Shown piece after piece: positions 41,322-50,541 of a stretch of DNA of 64,000 nucleotides (the first letter of the stretch is position 1; each line of letters starts with the position of its first letter). A program made the translations under genes and the position numbers. The notes beneath the pieces were generated by a model. It did no database searches. It saw only the letters and a program-made list of their open reading frames with translations, and was not told where the DNA came from. The stretch is from Halosaccharopolyspora lacisalsi (GTDB lineage Bacteria > Actinomycetota > Actinomycetes > Mycobacteriales > Pseudonocardiaceae), in contig NZ_JACGWZ010000001.1 in NCBI RefSeq assembly GCF_014137975.1, positions 868,001 through 932,000 on the forward strand, in the 5' to 3' direction.

Positions 41322-42515
41322 TCATCCGGTTCTGGGCCTCAGCGCGGGAGCCGACAGGGCGATGAACAGGGCCAGGACGGCCGGAATGCCCAGTGCCACG
41401 CCCAGACCGACCCAGTGCGCGGTGAAACCGATCACGACGGGGCCGGCTAGCAGTCCGGAGTAGGCCAGCGTGCTGACCTGGGCGAGGTCCCTGCCGCTGC
41501 GCTCGGGGTCGCGATTGCCCGCAGCGCTGAATACCTGCGGCACGATGCACGACAGCCCCGCACCGAACAGCCCGTACCCGACCAGGGCCGCCGCGGGATG
41601 GTGCAGCAGCAACGCACCGCCGAGACCGAGCCCGGCGACCGCGCCGCAGCCGCGCACCAGGGCCACGGGACCGAACCGCGCGCTGAGCCGGTCGCCCAGC
41701 AGCCGGAAGACGGTCATCGTCGCGGAGAACACGGCGAAGCCGATCGCGGCCACGGCCGGGCTCGTGCCCAGCTCGTCGCGCAGGTACACCGAGGACCAGT
41801 CGTTCATCGATCCCTCGCCCAGCGAGCAGCAGAACCCGAGCACCCCGAGGAACACGATCACCAGCGGGATGCCGCGCGGAGAGGTCGGTGCGGACGACTC
41901 GCCGCGGCGGGCGGGTTCGGGCGGCAGCAGCGCCGGTCGGGCGGCGAGGGAGACCAGTGCCAGCGCGACCCCCACGATCGTGAAGTTCGCGCCCGATCCG
42001 AGGGCGAGACGGGCGGCCAGGGCGCCGACACCGGAGCCGAGCAGACCTCCGAAGCTGAACGTGGCGTGGAACGTGCTCATGATCGGACGCCCGTAGCGCC
42101 GTTCGACGCCGACGGCGTGGGTGTTCATGGACACGTCCAGCATTCCGTGCCCGGCGCCGAAGACCAGCAGTCCGACGATCAGCGTCGGCAGGTTTCCGGC
42201 GAAGCCCGGAACGACCATGCTCAGCGACATCAGCACCCCGGCCGGTGGCACCACCCTGGCGCTGCCGAACCGGTCCGTGAGCGGACCGACGGCCTGCATG
42301 GCCAGCACCGACCCGGCCGCCACGGCCATCAGCGCCACGCTCAGCGACGCCTCGTCGAGACCGATCCGCTGCTTGATCGCCGGGATGCGCGCGGTCCAGG
42401 TCGCCAGTGCCGCTCCCGCGATCACGAAGTACGTCGTGACCGCCCCGCGCGCCCGCTGCTCGGCGGTGCCCGGTGCGGTCGCGGTCCTCGACGGTGCTGT
42501 CGGGTACTCAGACAA
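41322..42515 (-). CDS. MFS transporter
   Basis: A 397-residue major facilitator with twelve helices. The loop-2 motif appears as GPLTDRFGSARVV, and there is a related GDRLSARFG in the second half. GHGMLDVSMNTHAVGVERRYGRPIMSTFHATFSFGGLLGS resembles the FucP/YbjJ-like sugar or drug MFS branch. The start is TTG 42513-42515, overlapping the stop of the deoR gene (TTGTCTGA), so the two are translationally coupled. Control by that DeoR protein and the sugar-like MFS branch suggest carbohydrate or nucleoside transport, but the substrate is not determinable. Confidence 0.87.
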   Translation of the reverse strand: MSEYPTAPSRTATAPGTAEQRARGAVTTYFVIAGAALATWTARIPAIKQRIGLDEASLSVALMAVAAGSVLAMQAVGPLTDRFGSARVVPPAGVLMSLSMVVPGFAGNLPTLIVGLLVFGAGHGMLDVSMNTHAVGVERRYGRPIMSTFHATFSFGGLLGSGVGALAARLALGSGANFTIVGVALALVSLAARPALLPPEPARRGESSAPTSPRGIPLVIVFLGVLGFCCSLGEGSMNDWSSVYLRDELGTSPAVAAIGFAVFSATMTVFRLLGDRLSARFGPVALVRGCGAVAGLGLGGALLLHHPAAALVGYGLFGAGLSCIVPQVFSAAGNRDPERSGRDLAQVSTLAYSGLLAGPVVIGFTAHWVGLGVALGIPAVLALFIALSAPALRPRTG

Positions 42516-43278
42516 CGCGCACCACCACTCCGGCGCCCTCCATCGTCGCTCGCGTGTCGGGGGGAATGCCGTCGTCGGTGACGACGAGGTCCAGTCCGGT
42601 GATCGGGCAGACGTGACCCAGTCCGGTCCGGGTGAACTTCGACCCGTCGCAGGCGGCGATCGCGCGTCGCGCGGAGGCGATCGCGGCCTGTTTGACCGGC
42701 ACCTCGGTCAGCTCGTGCGCGGTCAGCCCGTGCTCGGCCGACAGCCCGCAGCACCCGAGCACGACGGTGTCCACCCGGAGCTCCCGCAGCGAGTTCTCGG
42801 TGAGGTGCCCGACGAAGGACAGGTCGCCGGGGCGGGTCCGGCCGCCGGGCAGCAACAGGTTCGCCCCGGCTGTGGCGAGCGCGTTGGCCCCGTGCAGATC
42901 CAGCGGGATCGCCGTGATCCTGCGTCCCGTCAGCGCGCGGGCGACTTCCAGGTTCGTGGTGCCGCTGTCGAGGATCACGGACTCGCCGTCGGCGACGAGC
43001 TCGGCCACCTCGGCGGCGATACGTCGCTTGGCCGTCGTCGCCTCGTGCACGCGCAGGGCGAAGGGCGTCGACTCGCCGCGCAGCAGCAGGCTCACGGCGC
43101 CGCCGCGCACGCGGCGCAGAGCACCCTGCTCGGCGAGGTGGTCGAGGTCGCGCCGGATGGTCATCTCCGAGCATCCCGTGCTGGTGGCCAGCTCGGGCAC
43201 GGTGACGTGTTCGCTCGCGCGGAGCCGCTCGATGATCGAGAGCGTGCGTTCGGTGGTGTCCACGCTTGTATCAGACAT
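42508..43278 (-). CDS. DeoR-family transcriptional regulator
   Basis: A 256-residue repressor. The N-terminal DeoR helix-turn-helix is clear (RTLSIIERLRASEHVTVPELA, then GCSEMTIRRDLDHLAEQGALRRVRGGA). The C-terminal sugar-phosphate-sensing domain has ILDSGTTNLEVARAL, GHLTENSLRELRVDTVVLGCCGLS and VCPITGLDLVVTDDG. Such proteins repress sugar or nucleoside catabolism genes until a phosphorylated intermediate binds. ATG 43278 is the natural start; the frame is open far upstream only because of high GC. It is cotranscribed with the MFS gene and divergent from the DHODH-like gene; an inverted repeat lies between. Confidence 0.92.
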   Translation of the reverse strand: MSDTSVDTTERTLSIIERLRASEHVTVPELATSTGCSEMTIRRDLDHLAEQGALRRVRGGAVSLLLRGESTPFALRVHEATTAKRRIAAEVAELVADGESVILDSGTTNLEVARALTGRRITAIPLDLHGANALATAGANLLLPGGRTRPGDLSFVGHLTENSLRELRVDTVVLGCCGLSAEHGLTAHELTEVPVKQAAIASARRAIAACDGSKFTRTGLGHVCPITGLDLVVTDDGIPPDTRATMEGAGVVVRVV

Positions 43279-43283
43279 GATCA

Positions 43284-43310
43284 GTGTTCGCAGGTCAACA
43301 AAACGAACAC
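43284..43310. promoter_or_regulatory. Candidate DeoR operator
   Basis: GTGTTCG (43284-43290) and CGAACAC (43304-43310) are an exact inverted repeat with a 13-base AT-rich spacer, six bases upstream of the deoR ATG. More TTCGAA-like sequence follows near 43328. The position fits autoregulation and control of the divergent gene. Confidence 0.55.
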
Positions 43311-43446
43311 GGAACAGTTTGCTTCGAACTCGAGATGGGTTTCTTCGCGGGGTTCGCTCACCGGGGCGTGGTACGTTCCCCGCCGGTGTGTGCGTGCGGT
43401 GGCGGTGGGGGACAATGGTCCGGGCATCGGCGGGAGGAGAGCGATC

Positions 43447-44469
43447 GTGAGCGTGGCCCAGGAGCGGAACCTGCGTGTGGTCCGGGACGAACCTCGTGAG
43501 CCGGCGGTCCGGCTCGGTGACATCGCGCTGCGCAACCGTCTGGTGACCGCTTCCAGTCTGCTCGGCTACGGCGTGGCCAACGCCAAGCTCGTGCCCTACG
43601 GCATGAGCCCCATCTCCCAGTTCGTTCCGCTGGATCGCTTCGGCGCGATCACCACCCGCACGCTGACCGTGGAGCCGCGGGAAGGGCATTTCACCACGCG
43701 CGACGTGTGGCCGCTGAGCGAGCTGCCCGCGCTGCTCAAGCGCTACGGGCAGGTGCAGCGCCAGGTCGACGGCGGCTGGATCAACGCCTTCGGCTGGTGC
43801 AACGTCGGCATCGACGCCTACCTGCGGGACTACTACCCGCGCACCCGCGGTCAGAACACGATCATCTCGGTCGGCGGCTTCTCCCCCGAGGAGTTCACCA
43901 CCCTGGTCGACAAGATTAACAAGGCCGTTCCCGCCGGTGAGATCGCCGCCGTCGAGTTCAACGTCTCCTGCCACAACGTCAACTTCGACTTCGAGAGCAT
44001 CATCGAGTCGGTGCTGGCCCAGGCCGTGCCGCGCAGCAACCACCCGGTCGTCCTCAAGCTCTCGCCCGACTACGACTACCTCGCCCACGCGCGCCTGGCC
44101 GCCAAGTACGGCGTCTCGGCGTTGACGGCGATCAACACGGTCAAGGGGCTGCGCCTGGACCCGAACACGGGTCGACCGTTGTTGAGCAACGGTTTCGGCG
44201 GTCTGTCCGGGCGGGCGATCAAGCCCGTCGGCCTGCGGGTGGTCTCCGAGCTGCGCGACGCCGGGGTGCGCCTGCCGATCATCGCCACCGGCGGGATCCG
44301 CAGCTTCGACGACTGCCGCGAGTACTTCTGGGCGGGCGCCGACGCGGTCAGCCTCGGCAGTGCCACGTGGTTCGCCAGCTATCCCGGCTACCTGCTCTCG
44401 CCGCTGCACGCGATGCGGGTCCGCGCCCTGCTTCGGCGCATCGAGCACTACCGGCCGCCCCACCGCTGA
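43447..44469 (+). CDS. Dihydroorotate dehydrogenase-family flavoprotein (class 1-like)
   Basis: A 340-residue TIM-barrel FMN enzyme. The catalytic base of class 1 DHODs is a cysteine, here Cys175 in VEFNVSCHNVNF, although the usual CPN is CHN. VVLKLSPDYDY, TAINTVKGL, FGGLSGRAIKPVGLRVVSEL and PIIATGGIRSFDDC match the barrel's FMN- and phosphate-binding parts. The GTG follows GGAGGAGAG. It is not in the pyr operon and is divergent from a DeoR-MFS pair, so a role outside de novo pyrimidine synthesis (a dihydropyrimidine-like or other substrate) is possible. pyrD itself is not excluded. Confidence 0.78.
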   Translation: MSVAQERNLRVVRDEPREPAVRLGDIALRNRLVTASSLLGYGVANAKLVPYGMSPISQFVPLDRFGAITTRTLTVEPREGHFTTRDVWPLSELPALLKRYGQVQRQVDGGWINAFGWCNVGIDAYLRDYYPRTRGQNTIISVGGFSPEEFTTLVDKINKAVPAGEIAAVEFNVSCHNVNFDFESIIESVLAQAVPRSNHPVVLKLSPDYDYLAHARLAAKYGVSALTAINTVKGLRLDPNTGRPLLSNGFGGLSGRAIKPVGLRVVSELRDAGVRLPIIATGGIRSFDDCREYFWAGADAVSLGSATWFASYPGYLLSPLHAMRVRALLRRIEHYRPPHR

Positions 44470-44777
44470 GGGTCTCGGCCCCTCCGGCGCGATCGATTTC
44501 GGGCGGTGCCTCCCACGGTCGAGCGGTCCGGGGCGGACCCCGCCGCGCGAGTTCGTCTCGGTGCAGCGGGTGACGGACGGGGAGGCGCCCTGCGCACCGA
44601 ACCCGGCGCGGCCTTCGGCGTCCGGGGGCGCGACCGGACGGGCTGAGGCGGGCGAGACCGCTCCCTCCACGGATCCGTGGGAAGTGTCTCCCACGTCCAG
44701 CGCGGGACTCGGCCCACCGGCCCTGATCGGGCCCCACCTGGCCCGGGCGTGTCGCATACGCACGTAAGGTGGGGGCC
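44470..44777. other. 308-base interval between the DHODH-like gene and uvrC
   Basis: No supported gene. Small hairpins GGTCCG-GGG-CGGACC (44525-44539) and GTGGGA-AGTGTC-TCCCAC (44677-44694) may mark the end of the upstream transcript. The last bases hold the uvrC -10 element. Open frames here are short and lack domains. Confidence 0.6.
44765..44770 (+). promoter_or_regulatory. -10 element of an apparently leaderless uvrC promoter
   Basis: TAAGGT fits TANNNT and ends seven bases before GTG 44778. The intervening bases GGGGGCC could alternatively act as a poor ribosome-binding site for a slightly longer transcript. Confidence 0.45.
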
Positions 44778-46814
44778 GTGGCCGACCCGTCCACCTACCG
44801 ACCAGCTCCCGGCACGATCCCGGACTCCCCCGGCGTCTACCGCTTCCGCGACGCCGACGGGCGCGTGATCTACGTCGGCAAGGCCAAGAGCCTGCGCAGC
44901 AGACTCGCGTCGTACTTCGCCGACCTGTCCGGCCTGCATCCGCGCACCCGCCAGATGGTGACCACGGCCACCGGGGTGCAGTGGACGGTGGTCAACACCG
45001 AGGTCGAGGCCCTGCAGCTGGAGTACTCCTGGATCAAGGAGTTCGATCCCCGCTTCAACGTCCGCTACCGCGACGACAAGTCCTACCCGGTGCTGGCGGT
45101 GACGCTGAACGAGCAGTACCCGCGGCTGCACGTCTACCGGGGCCCGCGCAAGAAGGGCGTGCGCTACTTCGGTCCCTACGCCCACGCGTGGGCCATCCGC
45201 GACACCCTGGACATGTTGCTGCGGGTCTTTCCGGCGCGGACCTGCTCCAACAGCGTGTTCAAGCGGCACGCCGAGATCGGCCGCCCGTGCCTGTTGGGCT
45301 ACATCGACAAGTGCTCGGCGCCGTGCGTGGGGCGCGTGGACGCCGAGCAGCACCGCGACATCGTCGACGACTTCTGCGACTTCCTGTCCGGGCGCACCGA
45401 CACCATGATGCGTCGGCTCGACGCCCAGATGCAGGAGGCCTCCGAGCAGCTGGACTTCGAACGGGCCGCCCGGCTGCGCGACGACCTGGAGGCCCTGCGC
45501 CGGGCGATGGAGAAGCAGGCGGTCGTGCTCGGTGACGGCACCGACGCCGACATGGTCGCCTTCGCCGAGGACGAGCTGGCCGCCGCTGTCCAGGTCTTCC
45601 ACGTGCGCGGCGGGCGCGTGCGCGGCCAGCGCGGGTGGGTCATCGACAAGGCGGAGAACACCGACACCGCGCAGCTGACCGAGCAGTTCCTCACCCAGTT
45701 CTACGGGGAGCAGGCCTCGTTGGCCGAGCAGGCCGACGCCGGGGGCAGCCCCGTCCCGCGTGAGGTGCTGGTCCCGCAGCTGCCGCCCGACCCCGACGCG
45801 GTCGCCCAGTGGCTCGGCGGATTGCGGGGCACCAAGGTCGGGCTGCGGGTCCCGCAGCGGGGCGACAAGCGGACCCTGCTGGAGACCGTCGAGCGCAACG
45901 CCAAGGAGGCGTTCTCCCAGTACAAGCTGCGCCGCGCCGGGGACATCACGGCCCGTTCGGCCGCCTTGCAGGAGCTGCAGGAGGCCCTGGCGCTGGACAG
46001 CGCTCCACTGCGCATCGAGTGCATCGACGTCAGCCACGTGCAGGGCAGTGACGTGGTCGCTTCGTTGGTGGTGTTCGAGGACGGCGTGGCCCGCAAGTCC
46101 GAGTACCGCCGGTTCTCCGTGCGGGAGGGAGCCGACGGAGGCGACGTCGCCTCCGTCGCCGAGGTCGTGCGGCGTCGTTTCGCCCGTTACCTCGCCGAGA
46201 CCGAGAACGCCCCCGCCACGCCGCCCGGGGTGCAGTCGGACGCGACCACGGCCGTCGTCGATCCCGCGCAGGAGGAGGAGCCCTCCCCGGGCGTCGACCC
46301 GGAGACCGGCAAACCGCGCAAGTTCGCCTACCCGCCGAACCTGCTGGTCGTAGACGGTGGCGCCCCCCAGGCCAACGCCGCCGCCGAGGCCGTGGCCGAG
46401 CTCGGGATCACCGACGTCGCCGTGGTGGGCCTGGCCAAGCGCCTCGAGGAGGTGTGGTTGCCCGCCGAGCCCGAACCGGTCATCCTGCCCCGTACCAGCG
46501 AGGCGCTGTACTTGCTGCAACGGGTCCGTGACGAGGCGCACCGCTTCGCGGTCACCTACCACCGCAAGAAGCGCTCCCGGCGGCTGACCGACTCCGAGCT
46601 GGACGCGATCCCCGGGTTGGGGCGGACCCGCAAGGCGGCGTTGCTCAAGCACTTCGGCTCGCTGCGCAAGATCCGCCGGGCCGGTGTCGACGAGATCAGT
46701 GCGGTTCCCGGTTTCGGCCGGAGCACCGCCGAGGCCGTGTATACGGCCCTGAACGGGGGAGAGACCGCCTCGAACGAGGCGTCCGGGGAAGAGATCGAAG
46801 GGGGCAAGCAGTGA
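44778..46814 (+). CDS. uvrC: Excinuclease ABC subunit C
   Basis: A 678-residue nucleotide-excision-repair nuclease that cuts on both sides of lesions marked by UvrAB. The GIY-YIG domain shows [21 protein letters not shown]; then come a cysteine cluster ([12 protein letters not shown], then CSAPCVG), the UVR helix motif [18 protein letters not shown], the RNase H-like C-terminal nuclease ([24 protein letters not shown], later [12 protein letters not shown]), and a helix-hairpin-helix pair ([20 protein letters not shown]). GTG 44778 is preferred to GTG 44769. It overlaps rapZ by GTGA. Confidence 0.95.
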   Translation: MADPSTYRPAPGTIPDSPGVYRFRDADGRVIYVGKAKSLRSRLASYFADLSGLHPRTRQMVTTATGVQWTVVNTEVEALQLEYSWIKEFDPRFNVRYRDDKSYPVLAVTLNEQYPRLHVYRGPRKKGVRYFGPYAHAWAIRDTLDMLLRVFPARTCSNSVFKRHAEIGRPCLLGYIDKCSAPCVGRVDAEQHRDIVDDFCDFLSGRTDTMMRRLDAQMQEASEQLDFERAARLRDDLEALRRAMEKQAVVLGDGTDADMVAFAEDELAAAVQVFHVRGGRVRGQRGWVIDKAENTDTAQLTEQFLTQFYGEQASLAEQADAGGSPVPREVLVPQLPPDPDAVAQWLGGLRGTKVGLRVPQRGDKRTLLETVERNAKEAFSQYKLRRAGDITARSAALQELQEALALDSAPLRIECIDVSHVQGSDVVASLVVFEDGVARKSEYRRFSVREGADGGDVASVAEVVRRRFARYLAETENAPATPPGVQSDATTAVVDPAQEEEPSPGVDPETGKPRKFAYPPNLLVVDGGAPQANAAAEAVAELGITDVAVVGLAKRLEEVWLPAEPEPVILPRTSEALYLLQRVRDEAHRFAVTYHRKKRSRRLTDSELDAIPGLGRTRKAALLKHFGSLRKIRRAGVDEISAVPGFGRSTAEAVYTALNGGETASNEASGEEIEGGKQ

Positions 46815-47689
46815 ACGAGGAGCAGTCGGGTATCGAGGTCGCTGTCGTCAGCGGCCTGTCCGGGGCCGGACGCAGTACCGCAGCGAAGTGTCTGGAGGAC
46901 CTCGGCTGGTTCGTCGTGGACAACCTGCCTCCGGAACTGATCTCGACGATGGTCGAGCTCGGTGCCCAGTCCAGCGGGGAGATCACCCGGGTGGCCGTGG
47001 TCATGGACGTGCGCAGTCGCGCGTTCACCGAGGACCTGGGCTCGGTGATCAAGGACCTGGACGCCCGCGGTTACAAACCGCGAGTCGTGTTCCTGGAGGC
47101 CACCGACGAGGTGCTGGTCCGGCGCTTCGAACAGGTCCGGCGCGGGCACCCGCTCCAGGGCGAGGGCAGGCTCGCCGACGGCATCGCCGCCGAGCGCTCG
47201 CTGCTGTCGAAGCTGCGGGCCGAGGCCGATCTGGTGGTCGACACCACCGGACTGTCCGTGCACCAGCTCCGCGCCAAGATCGAGGACGCGTTCGGCAGCG
47301 AGGGCAGCACCAGCACCCGGGTGACGGTGCTCTCCTTCGGCTACAAGTACGGCCTCCCGATGGACGCCGACCTGGTGATGGACTGCCGGTTCCTGCCCAA
47401 CCCGTTCTGGATCCCGGAGCTGCGCGAGTTCAACGGGCTCGACGACGAGGTGCGCAACTACGTGCTCGGGCAGGAGGGCGCGGAGGAGTTCCTGCGCAGC
47501 TACCAGCACATGCTGCGGCTGGTCGGTGCCGGTTACCACCGGGAGGGCAAGCGGTACCTGACCCTGGCGATGGGGTGCACCGGCGGTAAGCACCGCAGTG
47601 TGACCCTGGCCGAGGAGCTGGCCAGACGGTTGTCCGAGGACGATGGGGTGATGGTCAAGACGGTGCACCGTGACCTGGGGCGCGAGTGA
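46811..47689 (+). CDS. rapZ: RapZ/YvcJ-family nucleotide-binding protein
   Basis: A 292-residue P-loop protein. The Walker A is [10 protein letters not shown], with arginine where many relatives have lysine, followed by [20 protein letters not shown]. The C-terminal domain has [30 protein letters not shown] and the signature [14 protein letters not shown] as [17 protein letters not shown]. In E. coli RapZ is an RNA adaptor sensing glucosamine 6-phosphate; actinobacterial function is less clear, but the uvrC-rapZ-yvcK-whiA order is conserved across Gram-positives. It overlaps both neighbours by GTGA. Confidence 0.94.
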   Translation: MNEEQSGIEVAVVSGLSGAGRSTAAKCLEDLGWFVVDNLPPELISTMVELGAQSSGEITRVAVVMDVRSRAFTEDLGSVIKDLDARGYKPRVVFLEATDEVLVRRFEQVRRGHPLQGEGRLADGIAAERSLLSKLRAEADLVVDTTGLSVHQLRAKIEDAFGSEGSTSTRVTVLSFGYKYGLPMDADLVMDCRFLPNPFWIPELREFNGLDDEVRNYVLGQEGAEEFLRSYQHMLRLVGAGYHREGKRYLTLAMGCTGGKHRSVTLAEELARRLSEDDGVMVKTVHRDLGRE

Positions 47690-48660
47690 GCGCCCCGCAG
47701 CGGTCCCCGCGGGTGGTGGCCCTGGGCGGGGGGCACGGGTTGCAGGCGAGCCTGGGCGCGTTGCGGCGCATCACCCCGGACGTCACCGCCGTGGTGACCG
47801 TCGCCGACGACGGCGGCTCCTCGGGCCGGTTGCGCCGCGAGCTGGGGATGCTGCCGCCGGGCGACCTGCGCAAGGCGCTGGCCGCCCTGTCGGACTCGGA
47901 AGCCGACACGCAGGCGTGGTCCCGGATGTTCGAGCACCGCTTCGGCGGTGACGGTGCCCTGGCCGGTCACGCCGTGGGAAACCTCATGCTGGCCGGGCTG
48001 CTGGACGTGCTCGGCGATCCGGTGGCCGTGCTGGACCAGGTGTGCCGACTGCTGGGCGTGCGGGGGCGGGTGCTGCCCATGTCCTGCGAGCCGCTGGACA
48101 TGGAGGCCGACGTCACGGGGCTGGAGGAGAACCGGGAGGCGGTGCGCACCATCAGGGGACAGGTCGCCATCGCCACGACCCCCGGCCGGGTGCGCGAGAT
48201 ACGGCTGTACGCTACCAACGGCCACCGCACGCGCCCCACCGCATCGGAGGAGGCGGTCCGGGCGGTGTCCGAGGCCGACGTGGTCGTGCTCGGACCCGGA
48301 TCGTGGTTCACCAGTGTGCTGCCGCACCTGCTGGTTCCCGAGCTGCACGAGGCGCTGGTGGAAACCCGGGCGCGTCGCTTCGTCGTCCTCAACCTCACCC
48401 CCCAACCGGGTGAGACCGCGGATTTCTCTCCGGAACAGCACTTGGACGTGCTTACCCAGCATGCGCCGCGTCTTCGGGTGGATTCGGTGCTCGCCGACGC
48501 CGATTCGGTACCCACTCCCGATCGACTTCGCGCTGCGGCTGCCAAGCTGGGTGCGCAGACTCTGTTGGATCAGGTCGCCGTACCGGCCGCACCGGGCAGA
48601 CACGATGTCGGGGCGTTGGCGGCGAGCCTGCGGACAGCACTGGAGAGGAGGACGGACTAG
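47686..48660 (+). CDS. yvcK: YvcK/CofD-like UDP-sugar-binding regulator
   Basis: A 324-residue Rossmann-fold protein. [63 protein letters not shown] and [20 protein letters not shown] are the family motifs. Bacillus YvcK binds UDP-GlcNAc and adjusts cell-wall precursor supply; in mycobacteria the homologue CuvA (Rv1422) is a phosphorylated polar-growth factor. It overlaps the rapZ stop and its stop codon overlaps whiA. Confidence 0.93.
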   Translation: MSAPQRSPRVVALGGGHGLQASLGALRRITPDVTAVVTVADDGGSSGRLRRELGMLPPGDLRKALAALSDSEADTQAWSRMFEHRFGGDGALAGHAVGNLMLAGLLDVLGDPVAVLDQVCRLLGVRGRVLPMSCEPLDMEADVTGLEENREAVRTIRGQVAIATTPGRVREIRLYATNGHRTRPTASEEAVRAVSEADVVVLGPGSWFTSVLPHLLVPELHEALVETRARRFVVLNLTPQPGETADFSPEQHLDVLTQHAPRLRVDSVLADADSVPTPDRLRAAAAKLGAQTLLDQVAVPAAPGRHDVGALAASLRTALERRTD

Positions 48661-49646
48661 TGGCGATGACCTCGGCGGTCAAGGACGAACTCAGCCGGTT
48701 GCCGGTGACCAGGACCTGTTGCCGGAGATCGGAAGTGTCCTCACTACTGCGCTTCGCCGGCGGGCTACACATCGTGGCGGGGCGCGTGGTGGTGGAGGCC
48801 GAGCTCGACAGCGGCTCCACGGCGCGGCGGCTACGTGGTGAGCTCAACGAGCTGTTCGGTCAGCACTCCGACGTGCACGTGATCACCTCCGGTGGACTGC
48901 GCAAGGGCACGCGCTACGTCGTCCGGGTGGTCCGCGACGGCGAGAGCCTGGCCAGGCAGACCGGCCTGCTGGATCCGCGGGGACGGCCGGTGCGGGGACT
49001 CCCCGCCCACGTCGTCGCGGGCGGCACGTGCGACGCGGAGGCGGCCTGGCGGGGGGCGTTCCTGGCGCACGGTTCGCTGACCGAACCGGGGCGTTCCTCC
49101 TCGATGGAGGTCACCTGCCCCGGCCCGGAGGCGGCGTTGGCGCTGGTGGGTGCCGCGCGCAGGCTGGACGTGCAGGCCAAGTCCCGCGAGGTGCGCGGGG
49201 CCGACCGGGTCGTGGTGCGTGACGGGGACGCCATCGGGGCACTGCTGACCAGACTGGGAGCGCACAGCAGCGTGCTCTCCTGGGAGGAGCGCCGGATGCG
49301 GCGCGAGGTCCGGGCGACCGCCAACCGGCTGGCCAACTTCGACGACGCGAACCTGCGGCGCTCGGCGCGGGCGGCCGTGGCCTCGGCCGCGCGGGTGGAG
49401 CGCGGGCTGGAACTGCTCGGCTCCTCGGTGCCCGAGCACCTGCTCGTGGCCGGACGGCTCCGACTGGAACACCGGCAGGCCTCGCTGGAGGAGCTGGGGC
49501 AGTACGCCGATCCCCCCATGACCAAGGACGCCATCGCCGGGCGCATCCGGCGACTGCTGGCGATGGCCGACAAGCAGGCGCGTGAACTCAACCTCCCCGA
49601 CACCGAGTCGGCCGTGACCAAGGAACTCCTCGACGCCGAGGTGTGA
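48660..49646 (+). CDS. whiA: WhiA sporulation/cell division regulator
   Basis: A 328-residue DNA-binding protein with an N-terminal LAGLIDADG-homing-endonuclease-like fold (about 1-200, including [19 protein letters not shown] and [23 protein letters not shown]) and a C-terminal helix-turn-helix ([45 protein letters not shown]). In Streptomyces it activates the switch from aerial growth to sporulation septation, acting with WhiB. GTG 48660 overlaps the yvcK stop and follows GAGGAGG; ATG 48666 is an alternative. Together with bldD it indicates a developmentally complex lineage. Confidence 0.96.
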   Translation: MAMTSAVKDELSRLPVTRTCCRRSEVSSLLRFAGGLHIVAGRVVVEAELDSGSTARRLRGELNELFGQHSDVHVITSGGLRKGTRYVVRVVRDGESLARQTGLLDPRGRPVRGLPAHVVAGGTCDAEAAWRGAFLAHGSLTEPGRSSSMEVTCPGPEAALALVGAARRLDVQAKSREVRGADRVVVRDGDAIGALLTRLGAHSSVLSWEERRMRREVRATANRLANFDDANLRRSARAAVASAARVERGLELLGSSVPEHLLVAGRLRLEHRQASLEELGQYADPPMTKDAIAGRIRRLLAMADKQARELNLPDTESAVTKELLDAEV

Positions 49647-49687
49647 GTTGCCGGGTTTCACGGTTTGGCTTGGCCAGGGGTTGGGTG

Positions 49688-49829
49688 GGGGAACCTCAGA
49701 CGCCGCCTCGCTCCGGGACCTGTCACATCGAGTAGCCACCGCGCCACGTGCCAGCTGTCCTCGCGAGGCGACGCCTGAGAACCCCCGGCGGGTCGATTCG
49801 CGTGCATGAGGCACAGCGGCGAAGCCGCT
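49688..49829. repeat. Dispersed intergenic element family 2, short copy
   Basis: Homologous to the element at 41102-41298: it starts GGGGGAACCTCAGACGCCG, has inverted repeats CTCAGACGCCGCCTCG (49695-49710) and CGAGGCGACGCCTGAG (49764-49779) matching at 14 of 16, and ends with AGCGGC-GAA-GCCGCT (49815-49829). It lacks the inner hairpin of the long copy (53 rather than 107 bases between the arms). It lies between whiA and the converging response-regulator gene. Confidence 0.8.
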
Positions 49830-49851
49830 TTGTGAAAGGAACGCAAAAGAT

Positions 49852-50541
49852 TTACTGATCGGCGTCGCCGGTCCAGCGGTAGCGGTGTTCGGGGCGTCCC
49901 GCCGAGCCGTAGCGGAGTCGGAGCTCGACCGTTCCGGTCGTCGAGAGGTGATCGAGGTAGCGCCGGGCGCTGACGCGGGAGAGCCCGGCCCGCTCACCGA
50001 GTTCGAGCGCTGACAGGTCGGTGTCGGCCGTGCGCAGCGTGTCCACGACGAGTTGCGCGGTGACCTGCGACAGCCCCTTGGGCAACTTCGCCGGAGGACT
50101 CGCGCGCGTGCGCATCAGGCCGTAGACGCGGTCGACGTCGGACTGTTCGGCCTCGGTGACCGAGGCCAGCGCACTCCGAGCCTGCGCGTACTGGTTCAGC
50201 CGGTCGCGCAGCTCGCTGAACGGGAACGGCTTCAGCAGGTAGTGCACGGCTCCGCTCTGCATGGTCGCCTGCACCGTCTCCGCGTCACGCATCGCCGTGA
50301 TCACGAGCACGTCCAGCGTGTGCGCGGCTCCACGCAGTCGCTGCAGCACCTGCACCCCGGACTCGTCCGGCAGGTAGATGTCCAGCAGCACCAGATCCGG
50401 CCCCAGCTGTTCGACCGAGGTCAACGCCTCGGCAGCGGTGCGGGCCACCCCGACCGCCTCGAACCCCTCCAGCGTCTCGACGAGCTTGCGGTGGTTGTGG
50501 GCCACCCGGGCGTCGTCGTCGACGACGAGTACGCGAATCAT
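49852..50541 (-). CDS. Response regulator, CitB/DcuR type
   Basis: A 229-residue regulator. The receiver domain has the acidic pair in VLVVDDDARVAHNH, the phosphoacceptor aspartate in DLVLLDIYLPDESG and the lysine in YLLKPFPFSEL. The C-terminal helix-turn-helix (TDLSALELGERAGLSRVSARRYLDHLS) is of the CitB/DcuR type used by carboxylate-sensing systems. It overlaps the upstream histidine kinase by ATGA. The tricarboxylate transporter genes lie divergently, so regulation of tctCBA is the obvious inference. Confidence 0.92.
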   Translation of the reverse strand: MIRVLVVDDDARVAHNHRKLVETLEGFEAVGVARTAAEALTSVEQLGPDLVLLDIYLPDESGVQVLQRLRGAAHTLDVLVITAMRDAETVQATMQSGAVHYLLKPFPFSELRDRLNQYAQARSALASVTEAEQSDVDRVYGLMRTRASPPAKLPKGLSQVTAQLVVDTLRTADTDLSALELGERAGLSRVSARRYLDHLSTTGTVELRLRYGSAGRPEHRYRWTGDADQ

